A stretch of DNA of 64,000 nt from an uncultured Methylococcales bacterium (GCA_903902705.1 CAIUVX010000139.1:1-64000); one strand, 5' to 3'. Numbered from the stretch's first letter, positions 38,113 to 47,930 are shown. The notes: a model not told the origin generated them from the sequence alone. Made by a program: numbers and translations.

Positions 38113-41100
38113 TTATACCGTAGCCTTATGCAATAACTCAACAAAGGCTTCTGCTGTAATTGCTGGACTATAGAGAAAACCTTGGTAACTATCACAACCG
38201 CGTCTTTGTAAAAATACCAGTTGTTCAGCTGTTTCCACGCCTTTTGCTAATACTTTAAACCCTAAATTATGCGCCATATTAATCATGGTGCTGGTAATAA
38301 TCATATCATTGGCTAACAAGGGAATATCTTTGATAAAGCTTTTATCAATTTTTATAATGCTCAGTGGAAAGTGTTTAAGAGCTGAGAATGATGAATAGCC
38401 TGTACCAAAATCATCAATTGCCAACTGAATACCTTGATTGTTTAGATCAGTGAGAATAGCCAGTGCTTGATCTTGATTTGCCATTAAACCCGCTTCGCTT
38501 ATTTCCAATTCTAGTTGGGTAGCAGGAAAATTCGTTTCTGCCAATACCCTAGCGATTTCGCTGCTAATATCACGATGACGAAATTGTTGCGGCGACAAAT
38601 TAACCGTTAAAGTCAGCGGTGGCAAACCTGCATTCAGCCATTGCCGCCCTTGCTTGCAGGTTTCTGTTAATATCCACGCATCAATAATGGAAAATAAATC
38701 GGTGGTTTCGGCAATTGGCATAAAGTCATCGGGGAAAATCAGCCCTATCTTGGGGTCTTGCCAACGAACTAAAGCTTCCGCGCCGATGATGCTGTTGCTG
38801 GTAATATCGATTTGTGGCTGATAATACACACGCAATTCCTGATGTTTGATTGCCAGCCGTAACCGTGCTTCCAGAACAATACGTTGTTGTGCAATCAGGG
38901 TTAATTGTTCAGAAAAATAGGCAAAACAACCGCGTCCTTGTTTTTTAGCCAGATACAGCGCGGCATCGGCGTTATCGATGAGTGTTTCAGGATTATCGCC
39001 ATGCTGCGGATATAAGCTAATACCAATACTCGCACCAATTTGCACCGTGTCATTCTGACTCAGTAAAAACGGCTGAGCTAAGGTTTTAATAATGTCTTTA
39101 GCGACGCGCTCAATATTCACGGGGTGGCTAACATCATCCAGCAATATCACAAATTCATCACCCCCTAAACGCGCCACCATATCAATATCCCGCAAACGGG
39201 CTTTAATACGCTGCGCCACTTGTTTCAATAACTGATCCCCCGCTGCGTGTCCGAAATTATCGTTGACGGGTTTAAATTTATCCAAATCCAGCATTAACAC
39301 CGCCATCAGCTTATTTTCTCGCCGCGCTAAACTGATGCTATATTTCATACGCTCGGACAAGGCGCGACGATTGGGCAGATTAGTTAATACATCGTAGAAA
39401 GCGAGCTGTTTTATGTTTTCCTCGGCAGTTTTACGCTCAGTAATATCAGTCAGTGTTGCTACATAATGAGTCACTATTCCTTTATGGCTGGATTTTATTG
39501 CGGTGATAGTCAGCCATTGCGGATAGATTTCACCGTTTTTACGCTTATTCCAAATTTCACCCTGCCACATATTGGTACTCTCAATGCTTTGCCATAACAC
39601 CGTGTAAAACGCATCATCGTGTCGTCCCGAACGTAACAAACGGGGGGTGTGTCCGATTGCTTCATCAGGCGAGTAACCAGTAATTTTAGTAAACGCGTGA
39701 TTAACTTTGACAATAATTCGCTCGGCATCGGTAATAAACATCCCCTCTTGGGATTCAAAAATGGTTGCTGCAATGCGTAATTCGGTGTCTGCCTGTTGGC
39801 GTTCTAATTCACCTGCGGCGCGTACCGCTACCAATTTAAGCAACATTTCCGCTAACAATCTATTCTTCAAGGGTTTGCGACTAATGAGCGCGATTAATCC
39901 ATTGGGTTGACCATTAAAATCCAATAATGTCGTGCCAATATAACTTTCTGCTCTCATTTCTTGCAGCACACTATCATTTGGAAATAAATGGCACACATTG
40001 TCAGCAAAGCAACAAATCATATTACCGACCACGTTAGCGCAAGGCGTGTCATACAGGCTATAAGAGACATTATCTTCAAAATGACCATCACTATAAATCG
40101 CCACAGTTTCTGCGACTAAACCATCTGGTTTCAATCTATCAATACAGACATAATCCATCTCCAATGTTTCGGCAAGATAACGCGCCAGCGAGGCAAAAAA
40201 ATCTTCACCCGATTGCTGATAGCCGCATTCAAACAGAAACAATTGCGTAGCGTCCAGTTGTTTGCGTTCGGTAATATCTTCGATAATACAGTGATGATGC
40301 GGGTAGTTTTGATTTTCAACCTGCATCGGTGCGACCGTTAAATTAACCCAGACTATACTGCCATCAGGACGAATCAAACGTTTTTCCATAGTAAAACCGT
40401 TGATTTTTCCTGCAAGCATTAATGCCATATTCGCCAAATCTTTCTGCTCATCCTCAGGATGGGTAAAACTAAGCCGACCGATACAGGTGACCTCTTCCAC
40501 CGTTCTGCCTACAATTTTTGCAAACATCGCATTGGCTTCAAGAATTCGCCCTGTTAGTGAATCAACCACTGCGATACCCAATGGGGCTTGATTAAAAATA
40601 CTTTTAAAGCGTTCTTCACTGTCGCGTATTACCGACTCCATGCGTTTACGTTCGCTAATATCACGCCAAGCTACATGAATAATCATATCACCCTGTAGTT
40701 TGATTTTACTGAGCGTGACTTCAACAAAAAGAGGAGAACCATCGGCGCGTAGATGACACCAATCAAAACGATAATGCCCCTTCTCTAGTACGATGGCGAT
40801 TATTTCAGCGGATTTTTGTTCAGAATCACGCCCGTCTTCTTGATAAGGCGGCGATAGCTTACTAGGGCTATGATTAATTAATTGCGCTTTGTCAGCATAG
40901 CCCAGTAATTTTAAAGTAGCCGCATTGCAATCAATAAACAGCGCATTTTTAATCAATAGTACTGCATCATTGGAGTCTTCAAACAGGTGGAAAAAAGTTT
41001 CTTTACTTTCGCGTAATTCCCGCTCTATTGAATCGCGCTTATCAATATGAATCGCTAACGCGACACCGACTAACGATAAACTAATGCTGTAAAAATAAAA

Positions 41101-41925
41101 ATTAATCAGCTGTGCTTTTTCCAAATCATCGGCGAAAAAGCCAACACCGTGGGTCGCCCCCAGCATGGCTTGCACGACTACCATCAATAAAACAACCAAC
41201 GTACCGTGTCTGCCTAATTGAGTTGCTACTAAGGTGATAATGGCAAATAACCAATAACCTTTAGCAGTCATACCTAAAATTTCAAGAAACCAACCGAGGA
41301 AAATAATTTGTCCGACTAGCCACGTTCCCGCTACGATAAGAGCTATTTTTAGTCTATTTTTTGCGATTAGTAAGGGAGCTGGCATTTTTTGCCATACTAA
41401 AATTAACGGCGTAATTAAAACAACGCCCAAGACATCGTCAATTAGCCAGCGGAGCAGTTCCATAAAATAATGATCTGGCTTAATTATATTCGCCAGTTGC
41501 AAGGTGGTTGTTCCTATCAACGCACCGATACTGCACCCCAAAAAACCGCCAAAAACAATCAGGCGCAGATAGTCAGGCAAAGAACGGAGTGATAAATCAA
41601 TGTTGTTTTTGTAAGTGACGAAAGTTGCGCCTAAAACCGCACTCAGCGTACAGCCCGTGGCAATGTTAAGGGCTATCCAAAGGTCAATTCCACTCAACAG
41701 ATTGGCAATCATACTGCCGAAAAAAATACTTAGTGCGTAAACTCTACCGCCTAAAAGCAGTGCGGCTAAAGCGATACCTGTGGCGATAAAAAATAGATTC
41801 GTGCTTCCTTGAGGGGCTAAATAATCACCAACAAAGCGATACGCAAACACATAAAGTGCCGACACACTCAGTAATTTTAAAAATTTCAATCGCTGTGATT
41901 GGATTTCAAACGTTAATAGCGACAT
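38113..41925 (-). CDS. MASE1-PAS-PAS-GAF-PAS-GGDEF-EAL c-di-GMP signalling protein
   Basis: 1270 residues. Residues 1-300 hold about eight membrane helices of MASE1 type (FRFVGDYLAPQG-like start, AYRFVGDYLAPQGSTN). Next come PAS domains at about 310-430 and 435-560, a GAF domain at about 575-720 (QQSGEDFFASLARYLAETL) and a third PAS at about 730-850. The GGDEF domain (RLGGDEFVILLDD near 945) and EAL domain (GAEALVRWQDP near 1070, DDFGTGYSSFSALK near 1180) both have intact catalytic motifs, so it can potentially make and break c-di-GMP. The signal is unknown. No partner gene is adjacent. It ends at a palindromic repeat. Confidence 0.93.
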   Translation of the reverse strand: MSLLTFEIQSQRLKFLKLLSVSALYVFAYRFVGDYLAPQGSTNLFFIATGIALAALLLGGRVYALSIFFGSMIANLLSGIDLWIALNIATGCTLSAVLGATFVTYKNNIDLSLRSLPDYLRLIVFGGFLGCSIGALIGTTTLQLANIIKPDHYFMELLRWLIDDVLGVVLITPLILVWQKMPAPLLIAKNRLKIALIVAGTWLVGQIIFLGWFLEILGMTAKGYWLFAIITLVATQLGRHGTLVVLLMVVVQAMLGATHGVGFFADDLEKAQLINFYFYSISLSLVGVALAIHIDKRDSIERELRESKETFFHLFEDSNDAVLLIKNALFIDCNAATLKLLGYADKAQLINHSPSKLSPPYQEDGRDSEQKSAEIIAIVLEKGHYRFDWCHLRADGSPLFVEVTLSKIKLQGDMIIHVAWRDISERKRMESVIRDSEERFKSIFNQAPLGIAVVDSLTGRILEANAMFAKIVGRTVEEVTCIGRLSFTHPEDEQKDLANMALMLAGKINGFTMEKRLIRPDGSIVWVNLTVAPMQVENQNYPHHHCIIEDITERKQLDATQLFLFECGYQQSGEDFFASLARYLAETLEMDYVCIDRLKPDGLVAETVAIYSDGHFEDNVSYSLYDTPCANVVGNMICCFADNVCHLFPNDSVLQEMRAESYIGTTLLDFNGQPNGLIALISRKPLKNRLLAEMLLKLVAVRAAGELERQQADTELRIAATIFESQEGMFITDAERIIVKVNHAFTKITGYSPDEAIGHTPRLLRSGRHDDAFYTVLWQSIESTNMWQGEIWNKRKNGEIYPQWLTITAIKSSHKGIVTHYVATLTDITERKTAEENIKQLAFYDVLTNLPNRRALSERMKYSISLARRENKLMAVLMLDLDKFKPVNDNFGHAAGDQLLKQVAQRIKARLRDIDMVARLGGDEFVILLDDVSHPVNIERVAKDIIKTLAQPFLLSQNDTVQIGASIGISLYPQHGDNPETLIDNADAALYLAKKQGRGCFAYFSEQLTLIAQQRIVLEARLRLAIKHQELRVYYQPQIDITSNSIIGAEALVRWQDPKIGLIFPDDFMPIAETTDLFSIIDAWILTETCKQGRQWLNAGLPPLTLTVNLSPQQFRHRDISSEIARVLAETNFPATQLELEISEAGLMANQDQALAILTDLNNQGIQLAIDDFGTGYSSFSALKHFPLSIIKIDKSFIKDIPLLANDMIITSTMINMAHNLGFKVLAKGVETAEQLVFLQRRGCDSYQGFLYSPAITAEAFVELLHKATV

Positions 41926-42068
41926 ATTCTCTACCTACATTGTACAAAGTACATGATAGCGGGGAGCGCGGATTTAATCAAACGCAGGTCAAATAGGGTA
42001 TGGGCTTTATTACCTTTGTCTAAGCTTGTATATTAATCACATTACTAATTTTTGCGTAGGAGCATAAC

Positions 42069-42356
42069 ATGAATAACTGTCGAGTTTGTGGTCATGAGCG
42101 TAGTACCTCGGAGATAAGATGCCTTGAATGCGGCGAGTTTTATCCAACGATTGCTGAATTGATTGCCGAAGAGGAGGCTTACGAAGCGGCGCATTCTTTT
42201 CGCGGACATTATCAAAAAATTTTGGACGCACCCGATAGAAAGCAAGCTTTGTTGGCAGAATTAAAACAATTTGCAGCGGGATTATCTACACGCGCATGGT
42301 TTACACTGTTTGTGATTTTTGTATTTGTGTTTGCGTTGGTTATTACTGTCTTATAA
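42069..42356 (+). CDS. Small zinc-ribbon membrane protein
   Basis: 95 residues with GTAGGAGC before the ATG. Two CxxC knuckles, NCRVCGHER and RCLECGEFYP (residues 4-7 and 18-21), form a zinc ribbon. An acidic/helical middle leads to one C-terminal transmembrane helix (WFTLFVIFVFVFALVITVL). Function unknown; likely a tail-anchored inner membrane protein with a cytoplasmic zinc ribbon. It diverges from the signalling protein. Confidence 0.78.
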   Translation: MNNCRVCGHERSTSEIRCLECGEFYPTIAELIAEEEAYEAAHSFRGHYQKILDAPDRKQALLAELKQFAAGLSTRAWFTLFVIFVFVFALVITVL

Positions 42357-42437
42357 ATAGTTGCGTCAAAAGAGTGTAATATGCCCGTACATGGTAAAAC
42401 TGGTAGTGTATTAAATCTGTTATTTTTACTTTTGAGC

Positions 42438-42471
42438 ATGACTGCCAGTCCTTTAAAGGACTGGCAGTCAT
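42438..42471 (+). terminator. Terminator-like perfect palindrome
   Basis: ATGACTGCCAGTCCTTT is followed at once by its exact complement, AAAGGACTGGCAGTCAT, a 34-base perfect palindrome 81 bases after the zinc-ribbon gene. T-runs lie upstream rather than downstream, so it may act on both strands or serve as a protein-binding or repeat site. Confidence 0.6.
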
Positions 42472-42518
42472 TAATATCGCTATAACAAGTTTAACCCATT
42501 ACCGTAAAACTAAGGAAA

Positions 42519-43142
42519 ATGATGAAAATTTTGCGTAACAGTCCCCATTTTTTGTGTGTTATTTTAATGATAACTATCGCGTTATTAGTTGCTGCTTGTG
42601 CCACCAACACAAACCCTGAAAACGAAAAATTTGCGCAATGGGAGCAAGATGCACAAGCGGGAAAAGCGGATGCTCAATATAAACTGGGAGCGATTTATGC
42701 GTCAAGACACGATTATGTCAACGCATTGGTGTGGTTACAAAAGTCAGCTAATCAAGGAAACGCCCCCGCGCAAAATGGCTTAAGCGTGATGTATTTAAAA
42801 GGTTTAGGGGTAGCGAAAGACGAAAGGAAAGCTCTGGATTTGCTACAAAAATCAGCGACTCAGGGCTATCCCAAAGCGCAATATAATTTAGGGATTTTGT
42901 ATAAAAACGGGCGTGTTGTGGCAAAAAATGAAACACAAGCCGCCGCGTGGTTGCAGCAAGCAGCGTTGCAAGGTGATGTTAAAGCACAAACTGATCTGGG
43001 CATTATGTATGAGCTGGGAATCGGTGTGCCGCTTAATACCAGCACGGCTATTGAGTGGCTACAAAAAGCAGCCAGTCAAGGTGATATCGAGGCAAAAAAC
43101 AGGCTGGGAAGTATTTATGCGAAAAGTCTTAATAACCAATAG
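42519..43142 (+). CDS. Sel1-repeat lipoprotein
   Basis: 207 residues (an ATG one codon later is equally likely). The signal peptide ends in a lipobox LVAAC with Cys27. Five Sel1/TPR-like repeats follow, each with A..LG.(I/M)Y and A..WLQKSA.QG, the last partial. Sel1 proteins are solenoid scaffolds in envelope signalling. AAGGAAA precedes the start. No partner is evident next to it. Confidence 0.88.
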   Translation: MMKILRNSPHFLCVILMITIALLVAACATNTNPENEKFAQWEQDAQAGKADAQYKLGAIYASRHDYVNALVWLQKSANQGNAPAQNGLSVMYLKGLGVAKDERKALDLLQKSATQGYPKAQYNLGILYKNGRVVAKNETQAAAWLQQAALQGDVKAQTDLGIMYELGIGVPLNTSTAIEWLQKAASQGDIEAKNRLGSIYAKSLNNQ

Positions 43143-43220
43143 CTCTGGAGTAACACGCTTTAACTGTTTTGTGTCTATTGGACACATGATAAGGTTAGAG
43201 CTAAAACAGTATTTGTGATT

Positions 43221-43310
43221 ATAAAACCGTTCGCACTGAGCTTGTCGAAGTGTGAACGTGGTTCGACTGTTCGACAAACTCACAGCTCACCACGAACGGT
43301 ATCATTTAGC
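43221..43310. repeat. CCGTTCG...CGAACGG palindromic repeat
   Basis: AAACCGTTCGCACTGAGC to GCTCACCACGAACGG, a nested palindrome with TTCGACAAACTCA inside. Close copies are at 50267-50351 and 52884-52979, with a diverged one at 6992-7069. This copy carries a short extra duplication (GGTTCGACTGTTCGACA). Confidence 0.8.
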
Positions 43311-43311
43311 T

Positions 43312-43818
43312 CTATTCCTCTAAAGACCGCACGTCAGTAATCGAAATTAAATGAGCGGAATCTGCGCTAAGTTGCGTCCAATCATCAGGCAGCTCTAGTC
43401 TGGCTAACGCGCAAGTAGATAACAATTTATTTCTATCGGCAATAACACTTAAACCGACTAAGTGAATTAACAAATCTTCTAACTCTGGATTATGCCCGAC
43501 TAATAAAACACGCTGAGCGTCTACGGGACATTCGGCTAATACAGTTTTTAAACGTTCAAAACCTTGGGCATATAAACGGGTGTCCTCGGTAATAGTTAAG
43601 TCAGTTTCGATTGCTTTAATTACTTTGTTGGCTGTTGAAATAGCTCTTTTTGCAGGCGAACTGATGATTAAATCAGGTATTAATAACTGTTGTTTTAGCC
43701 ATTCGCCCAACTTTAGAGCATCTTGCTTGCCGCTTTTTTTTAAGGCGCGATCAAAATCTTCACCATGCTCGTCGCGCTTCGCTTTTGCATGTCGAAGTAA
43801 CCATAATTCTCTGCTCAT
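43312..43818 (-). CDS. sixA: Phosphohistidine phosphatase SixA
   Basis: 168 residues. The histidine phosphatase fold with catalytic LWLLRHAKAKRDE (RHA near residue 9), FDRALKKSGKQDALKLG, LIISSPAKRAISTA and VLLVGHNPELEDLL is the SixA arrangement. It dephosphorylates His on phosphotransfer proteins in the cytoplasm. It diverges from a CHAD protein 91 bases away; SixA and CHAD genes are often neighbours. Confidence 0.92.
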   Translation of the reverse strand: MSRELWLLRHAKAKRDEHGEDFDRALKKSGKQDALKLGEWLKQQLLIPDLIISSPAKRAISTANKVIKAIETDLTITEDTRLYAQGFERLKTVLAECPVDAQRVLLVGHNPELEDLLIHLVGLSVIADRNKLLSTCALARLELPDDWTQLSADSAHLISITDVRSLEE

Positions 43819-43909
43819 ATTGTTACCTATAGGGTTTTACAACAATTTCCATTGTTATTTTATGTGAATAGGGTATTGTTAAGTCACCAATCCATTATCT
43901 TACCGTGCT

Positions 43910-45400
43910 ATGACTATATCATTACAATTTAAATTTCCCGTTAACTTAACGGTGCAACAGTTTATCACTCAACTCAGTGAGTTAGTAGATAATCAACTTG
44001 TTTTCCCACACTATTATTTAAAAACTTATTACGATAGTTTTGACTGGCGGCTTTATTCCAATAAAGTTATTGCTGAGTTTAGTGATTCCACATTTATTTT
44101 AAAATCATTTGAAAATGGTTTGATTATTGCCAGCACAGAATTAAATGAAGTACCTAAGTTTTACCAGCAATTTGAACAGAGTGAAATTCGCAATAAACTT
44201 GAATCGATGCTAGAAATGCGGGCATTATTGCCAATTTGTACAGTGGCGGTTCAATCTCAGCAGTTTAATATTATTAATAGCGATAAAAAAACTACGCTAC
44301 GACTGATTGTCGAAGAATATGAACACATTAAGCATCGGGTTTTATTACAACCAATAAAAGGTTATGACCAAGAAGCGGAAGCTATAAGTAATCTGCTAAT
44401 TTCACAATTAGGTTTAATAGCGACTAGAAAATCGGTATTACTTGAAGCGTTAAAACAAGAGAATAAAAGTATTTATTTACCCAAAAAAGTTATTTCTTTA
44501 ACGCCTGAGATGCCTGCCGATATTGCTATTAAAATTATTTATAGCCAATTATTAAAAACTATTAAATACAATGAACAAGGGACTATCAATAATACTGATA
44601 GCGAATTTTTACATGATTTTAGAGTGGCGGTGCGTAAAACCCGCTCAGCACTCAGTCAATTGAAAAAAATATTACCCAATGATATTAATGCCCATTATGC
44701 TCAATTTTTTTCTTGGTTGGGGAGTATTACCAGTGAAACACGCGACCTCGATGTTTATTTGTTAAACTTTGAGCAGTATAAAAATGATTTACCGCTGGCT
44801 ATGCGTGAACATCTCAATCCATTTCAAGATTTTTTGTACAAAAAACAGCAACAAGTTCAACAAGCACTGGCTAATGAATTACGCTCCAATCACTATTTAT
44901 CAAGCTTGTCCGCATGGGAAAACTATCTTGAACAGCCAGCACTTATCGCATCAGAACTTAGCATCAAGGAATTAGCCGATAAAAGAATACGGAAAAATTT
45001 TCAACGGGTATGGAAAGAAGGCAAAGCAATTACCGATCAATCACCTGCGGAAGATTTACATGAGTTAAGAAAATCGTGTAAAAAATTGCGCTATTTAATG
45101 GATTTTTTTCAAAGCCTTTACCCGCAAAATAAAATAAAACAGTTGCTTAATGCTTTAAAAAGCTTGCAAGAAGTATTAGGAGATTTTCAAGATTGTTCGG
45201 TTCAAGAAGAACATTTAAAACAATTCAGTGCCGAAATGCGGGCGATGGAAACACCTACCGATACCCTGTTAGCTATCGACAGCTTGATTGAAAACCTCGA
45301 TAACCACAAAGCCGAGATTCGCAGTCATTTTGCGTTAAAGTTTGCGGAATTTACGCAGGAAGAAACACTGAATACGTTTAAGTTATTGTTTGGAAACTAG
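43910..45400 (+). CDS. CHAD domain protein with CYTH-like N-terminus
   Basis: 496 residues. Residues 1-180 look like a divergent CYTH/triphosphate-tunnel domain (YYDSFDWRLYSNKVIAEF, TTLRLIVEEYEHI), lacking the usual ExExK start. Residues 215-490 are a CHAD domain: FLHDFRVAVRKTRSALSQL, TSETRDLDVYL, DLHELRKSCKKLRYLMDFF and LQEVLGDFQDC, with its conserved His/Arg/Lys helices. CHAD domains bind polyphosphate and are often found on polyphosphate granules. Divergent from sixA; a perfect hairpin follows the stop. Confidence 0.88.
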   Translation: MTISLQFKFPVNLTVQQFITQLSELVDNQLVFPHYYLKTYYDSFDWRLYSNKVIAEFSDSTFILKSFENGLIIASTELNEVPKFYQQFEQSEIRNKLESMLEMRALLPICTVAVQSQQFNIINSDKKTTLRLIVEEYEHIKHRVLLQPIKGYDQEAEAISNLLISQLGLIATRKSVLLEALKQENKSIYLPKKVISLTPEMPADIAIKIIYSQLLKTIKYNEQGTINNTDSEFLHDFRVAVRKTRSALSQLKKILPNDINAHYAQFFSWLGSITSETRDLDVYLLNFEQYKNDLPLAMREHLNPFQDFLYKKQQQVQQALANELRSNHYLSSLSAWENYLEQPALIASELSIKELADKRIRKNFQRVWKEGKAITDQSPAEDLHELRKSCKKLRYLMDFFQSLYPQNKIKQLLNALKSLQEVLGDFQDCSVQEEHLKQFSAEMRAMETPTDTLLAIDSLIENLDNHKAEIRSHFALKFAEFTQEETLNTFKLLFGN

Positions 45401-45413
45401 GCATGGAGTCACT

Positions 45414-45436
45414 GAGTGCAAGCAAAGCTTGCACTC
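45414..45436. terminator. Bidirectional terminator
   Basis: GAGTGCAAGC and GCTTGCACTC form a perfect 10-bp stem with an AAA loop, between the convergent CHAD and OmpA-like genes; the outer CATGGAGT/CTCCATG can extend it. Similar text (TTTGCAAGCAAAGCTCTTGC) is at about 48011 after the SulP gene. Confidence 0.75.
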
Positions 45437-45459
45437 CATGACCTACAATAAAGTGTAAA

Positions 45460-46362
45460 TTATTGTGGATAGCCTTGTTGCTGCTGAGGATAACCTTGTT
45501 GTTGTGGGTAGCCTTGTTGTTGCTGTTGAGGATAACCCTGTTGTTGTGGGTAGCCTTGTTGCTGCTGAGGATAACCCTGTTGTTGTGGATAGCCTTGTTG
45601 CTGCTGAGGATAGCCCTGTTGTTGTGGGTAGCCTTGTTGTTGCTGAGGATAACTCTGTTGTTGTGGTTGTGGTTGTGGTTGTTGAGGTGCTGCGCCTTGT
45701 TGCGCTCCCGCATTATTATTAGCCACAATTGCTAATTCTACACGGCGATTTTGCGCCCGATTCATATCATTAGTATTCGGCACTTTAGGCTGACTTTCGC
45801 CCATGCCTTGTTTGTGAAGACGCGATGGATTAACACCTTGTTGCGCTAAATAATTGGCTACGCTGGTGGCACGATTTTGTGACAAAATTTGATTATTACT
45901 ATTTGAACCCACATCATCAGTGTGTCCAGTAACCATAATCGTTGAGTCTGGGTATTGATTTAATATCGTCTTAACCGTGTTCAATGCGGTTTGCGCTTGG
46001 GGTGTTAAAGTGGATTTACCCGTTGCAAAGGTAATGCTATCAGGCATTGTTAGGTTAATCGTATTTTCAGCCGTTCTTTGTACTTGTACGCCTGTGCCTT
46101 GCAAGGATTGCTGCATTTCTTTTTCTTGGCTATCCATATAGTAGCCGATACCCGCGCCCACTGCCGCACCTGCTAACGCGCCTAAACCTGCATTTTTAAG
46201 ATCATTACCACCAAATAATGTACCCGCACCTGCACCAACAGCCGCGCCACCTAAGCCACCAATGGCTGCTTTGCTCATACTAGATTGTCCCGTGTTAGGA
46301 TTAGTAACACAGGCAGTTAACAGAATTGAGCTTATGCTCAACATTAATAATTTTTTTTTCAT
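45460..46362 (-). CDS. OmpA-family lipoprotein with glycine zipper and Gln-rich tail
   Basis: 300 residues. A lipoprotein signal with Cys18 (ILLTAC) is followed by a Gly/Ala-rich glycine-zipper region (about 32-75; GGLGGAAVGAGAGTLFGG). An OmpA-like peptidoglycan-binding domain spans about 105-220 (TITFATGKSTL-type DSITFATGKSTLTPQA, VTGHTDDVGS, NRATSVANYL, NRRVELAIV). The tail from about 225 is almost only Gln, Pro, Gly and Tyr in alternating GYPQQQ and GYPQQQQ units. It links the outer membrane to peptidoglycan; the tail is prion-like in composition and may mediate self-association. Confidence 0.9.
   Translation of the reverse strand: MKKKLLMLSISSILLTACVTNPNTGQSSMSKAAIGGLGGAAVGAGAGTLFGGNDLKNAGLGALAGAAVGAGIGYYMDSQEKEMQQSLQGTGVQVQRTAENTINLTMPDSITFATGKSTLTPQAQTALNTVKTILNQYPDSTIMVTGHTDDVGSNSNNQILSQNRATSVANYLAQQGVNPSRLHKQGMGESQPKVPNTNDMNRAQNRRVELAIVANNNAGAQQGAAPQQPQPQPQQQSYPQQQQGYPQQQGYPQQQQGYPQQQGYPQQQQGYPQQQGYPQQQQQGYPQQQGYPQQQQGYPQ
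45463..45657 (-). repeat. In-frame tandem repeats coding (GYPQQQ/GYPQQQQ)n
   Basis: Units of 18 and 21 bases alternate, about 39 bases per pair, one unit having an extra CAA codon. Such runs are prone to slippage and unequal recombination, so tail length probably varies between strains. The reverse-strand frames across it are artefacts of the repeat. Confidence 0.85.
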
Positions 46363-46466
46363 AAATAGACAGCCTCTGGCTAGTTTTAAAAGGCTTCATA
46401 ATGAAACCTACATGATGTCTTTGAAATTCAAAGACGAAATTTATTTAGACGGTCGGTATTTTAGCA

Positions 46467-47930
46467 TTATTTACTCTTTCGTCTTTCAAACAACGCGACC
46501 GTCAATAAGTAAAGCGACATTAACGCGCCCGACATTAACCACGATTGCCACTCAACATAAGTGAGCAAAGGTTGTTTTGCAAAATACAAGCCTAATCCCA
46601 GAACAATATAAGCTAACAGCCGCTTAACGTCATAGGCAACAGGATAATAATACCGCCCTAATGAATAGGAGATGAACGCCATACTGGCATAACACGCCAA
46701 TGTTGCCCACGCAGAACCAACATAACCAAACTCAGGAATCCACCACACATTCAATGCTATCGTTAATACTGCCCCCGCTAACGATACGGCCGCCCCCAGC
46801 AATGTTCTATCTGTCAGCTTGTACCAAATCGATAAATTGACATAAATGCCTAAACACAAATTTGCCATCAATAAAATCGGTACAACTTCAAGCCCTACAC
46901 GAAATTCTGCACCGACAAAATATTGGAAAAAATCCAAAAACAACGTCACTAGCAAAAAAATCGCCATGCAAAAAATGACAAAGAAGTTAAGCACGTCCGC
47001 GTAAACTTTCCGCGCATCGCTTTTATCTGCGTAGGCAAAGAAAAACGGTTCAGCGGCATAACGAAACGCCTGAATAAATAATGACATGAGTATCGATAAT
47101 TTATAACACGCGCCATAAATTCCCAGCATTTTTAGATTAGTATTTAGATCATAAGGCAATAAATATTTTAATAAGGCACGGTCTAGCATTTCATTAATAA
47201 TACCTGCAAAACCAATCACGACTATCGGTAATGAATAACGCAGTAGGCGAATAAATAATTGCTTATCAAATCCCCATGCTAAGCCTTTTAACTCAGGACT
47301 AAGTAATAAAAATTTACAGCAACTGGCAATTAAATTAGCAATAAAAATATAAGCAATACCTAGTGTCGGATCATAAATAATTGTTACCCAAGACTGTGGA
47401 TTTTCTGTGTATGCTTTAGGGCAGTAAACAATAAAAAATAAACTAAATCCCACCGTGGTTAGTATTTCCAATATTTTAATTCCCGCAAACCGCCATGCTT
47501 TGTTTTCCGCACGAAGCTTAGCGAATGGAATCGCCGCAATAGCATCTAGGGTTAAAATCAGAGTAAAACATAATATATATTCTGGATGATCCGCATAATT
47601 CAATGCCGCTGATAACCAGTTATTACTAGCTAAAATGAGTAAGAAAAAACCAATATTAATTAATAATACGAAAATTAACGCAGTTGAATAAGTAGTATCT
47701 CTACCCTGCCCTGTTTTATCACGAAACCGAAAATAACCCGTTTCAAAACCCAATAATAAAAACACTGACAAAAAGCCAGCGTAAGCGTAAAACTCAGACA
47801 CCACCCCATATTCAGCAGCGGTAAAATAATAGGTATATAACGGAACTAATAGATAATTAAGGAATCGTCCAAAAATACTGCTAAGACCATAAATCGCAGT
47901 TTGCGAAGCTAGTTTTTTTATAATGCTCAT
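46467..47930 (-). CDS. Polysaccharide flippase (Wzx/MOP superfamily)
   Basis: 487 residues, about 12-14 membrane helices. ASQTAIYGLSSIFGRFLNYLL, LVPLYTYYFTAAEYGVVSEF and PFFFAYADKSDARKVYADVL are typical of the polysaccharide transport family that flips undecaprenyl-linked units across the inner membrane. No glycosyltransferase or polymerase gene is near, so it is an isolated member and its glycan is unknown. Confidence 0.85.
   Translation of the reverse strand: MSIIKKLASQTAIYGLSSIFGRFLNYLLVPLYTYYFTAAEYGVVSEFYAYAGFLSVFLLLGFETGYFRFRDKTGQGRDTTYSTALIFVLLINIGFFLLILASNNWLSAALNYADHPEYILCFTLILTLDAIAAIPFAKLRAENKAWRFAGIKILEILTTVGFSLFFIVYCPKAYTENPQSWVTIIYDPTLGIAYIFIANLIASCCKFLLLSPELKGLAWGFDKQLFIRLLRYSLPIVVIGFAGIINEMLDRALLKYLLPYDLNTNLKMLGIYGACYKLSILMSLFIQAFRYAAEPFFFAYADKSDARKVYADVLNFFVIFCMAIFLLVTLFLDFFQYFVGAEFRVGLEVVPILLMANLCLGIYVNLSIWYKLTDRTLLGAAVSLAGAVLTIALNVWWIPEFGYVGSAWATLACYASMAFISYSLGRYYYPVAYDVKRLLAYIVLGLGLYFAKQPLLTYVEWQSWLMSGALMSLYLLTVALFERRKSK

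Noticed and set aside
45463-45657. CRISPR-like array
   Set aside because: Regular repeats without unique spacers; they are in-frame coding repeats of the OmpA-like lipoprotein.
45463-45735. Plus-strand reading frames rich in Leu/Val across the lipoprotein tail
   Set aside because: They are reverse-complement shadows of the GYPQQQ repeats of the OmpA-like lipoprotein; no ribosome site and no independent composition.
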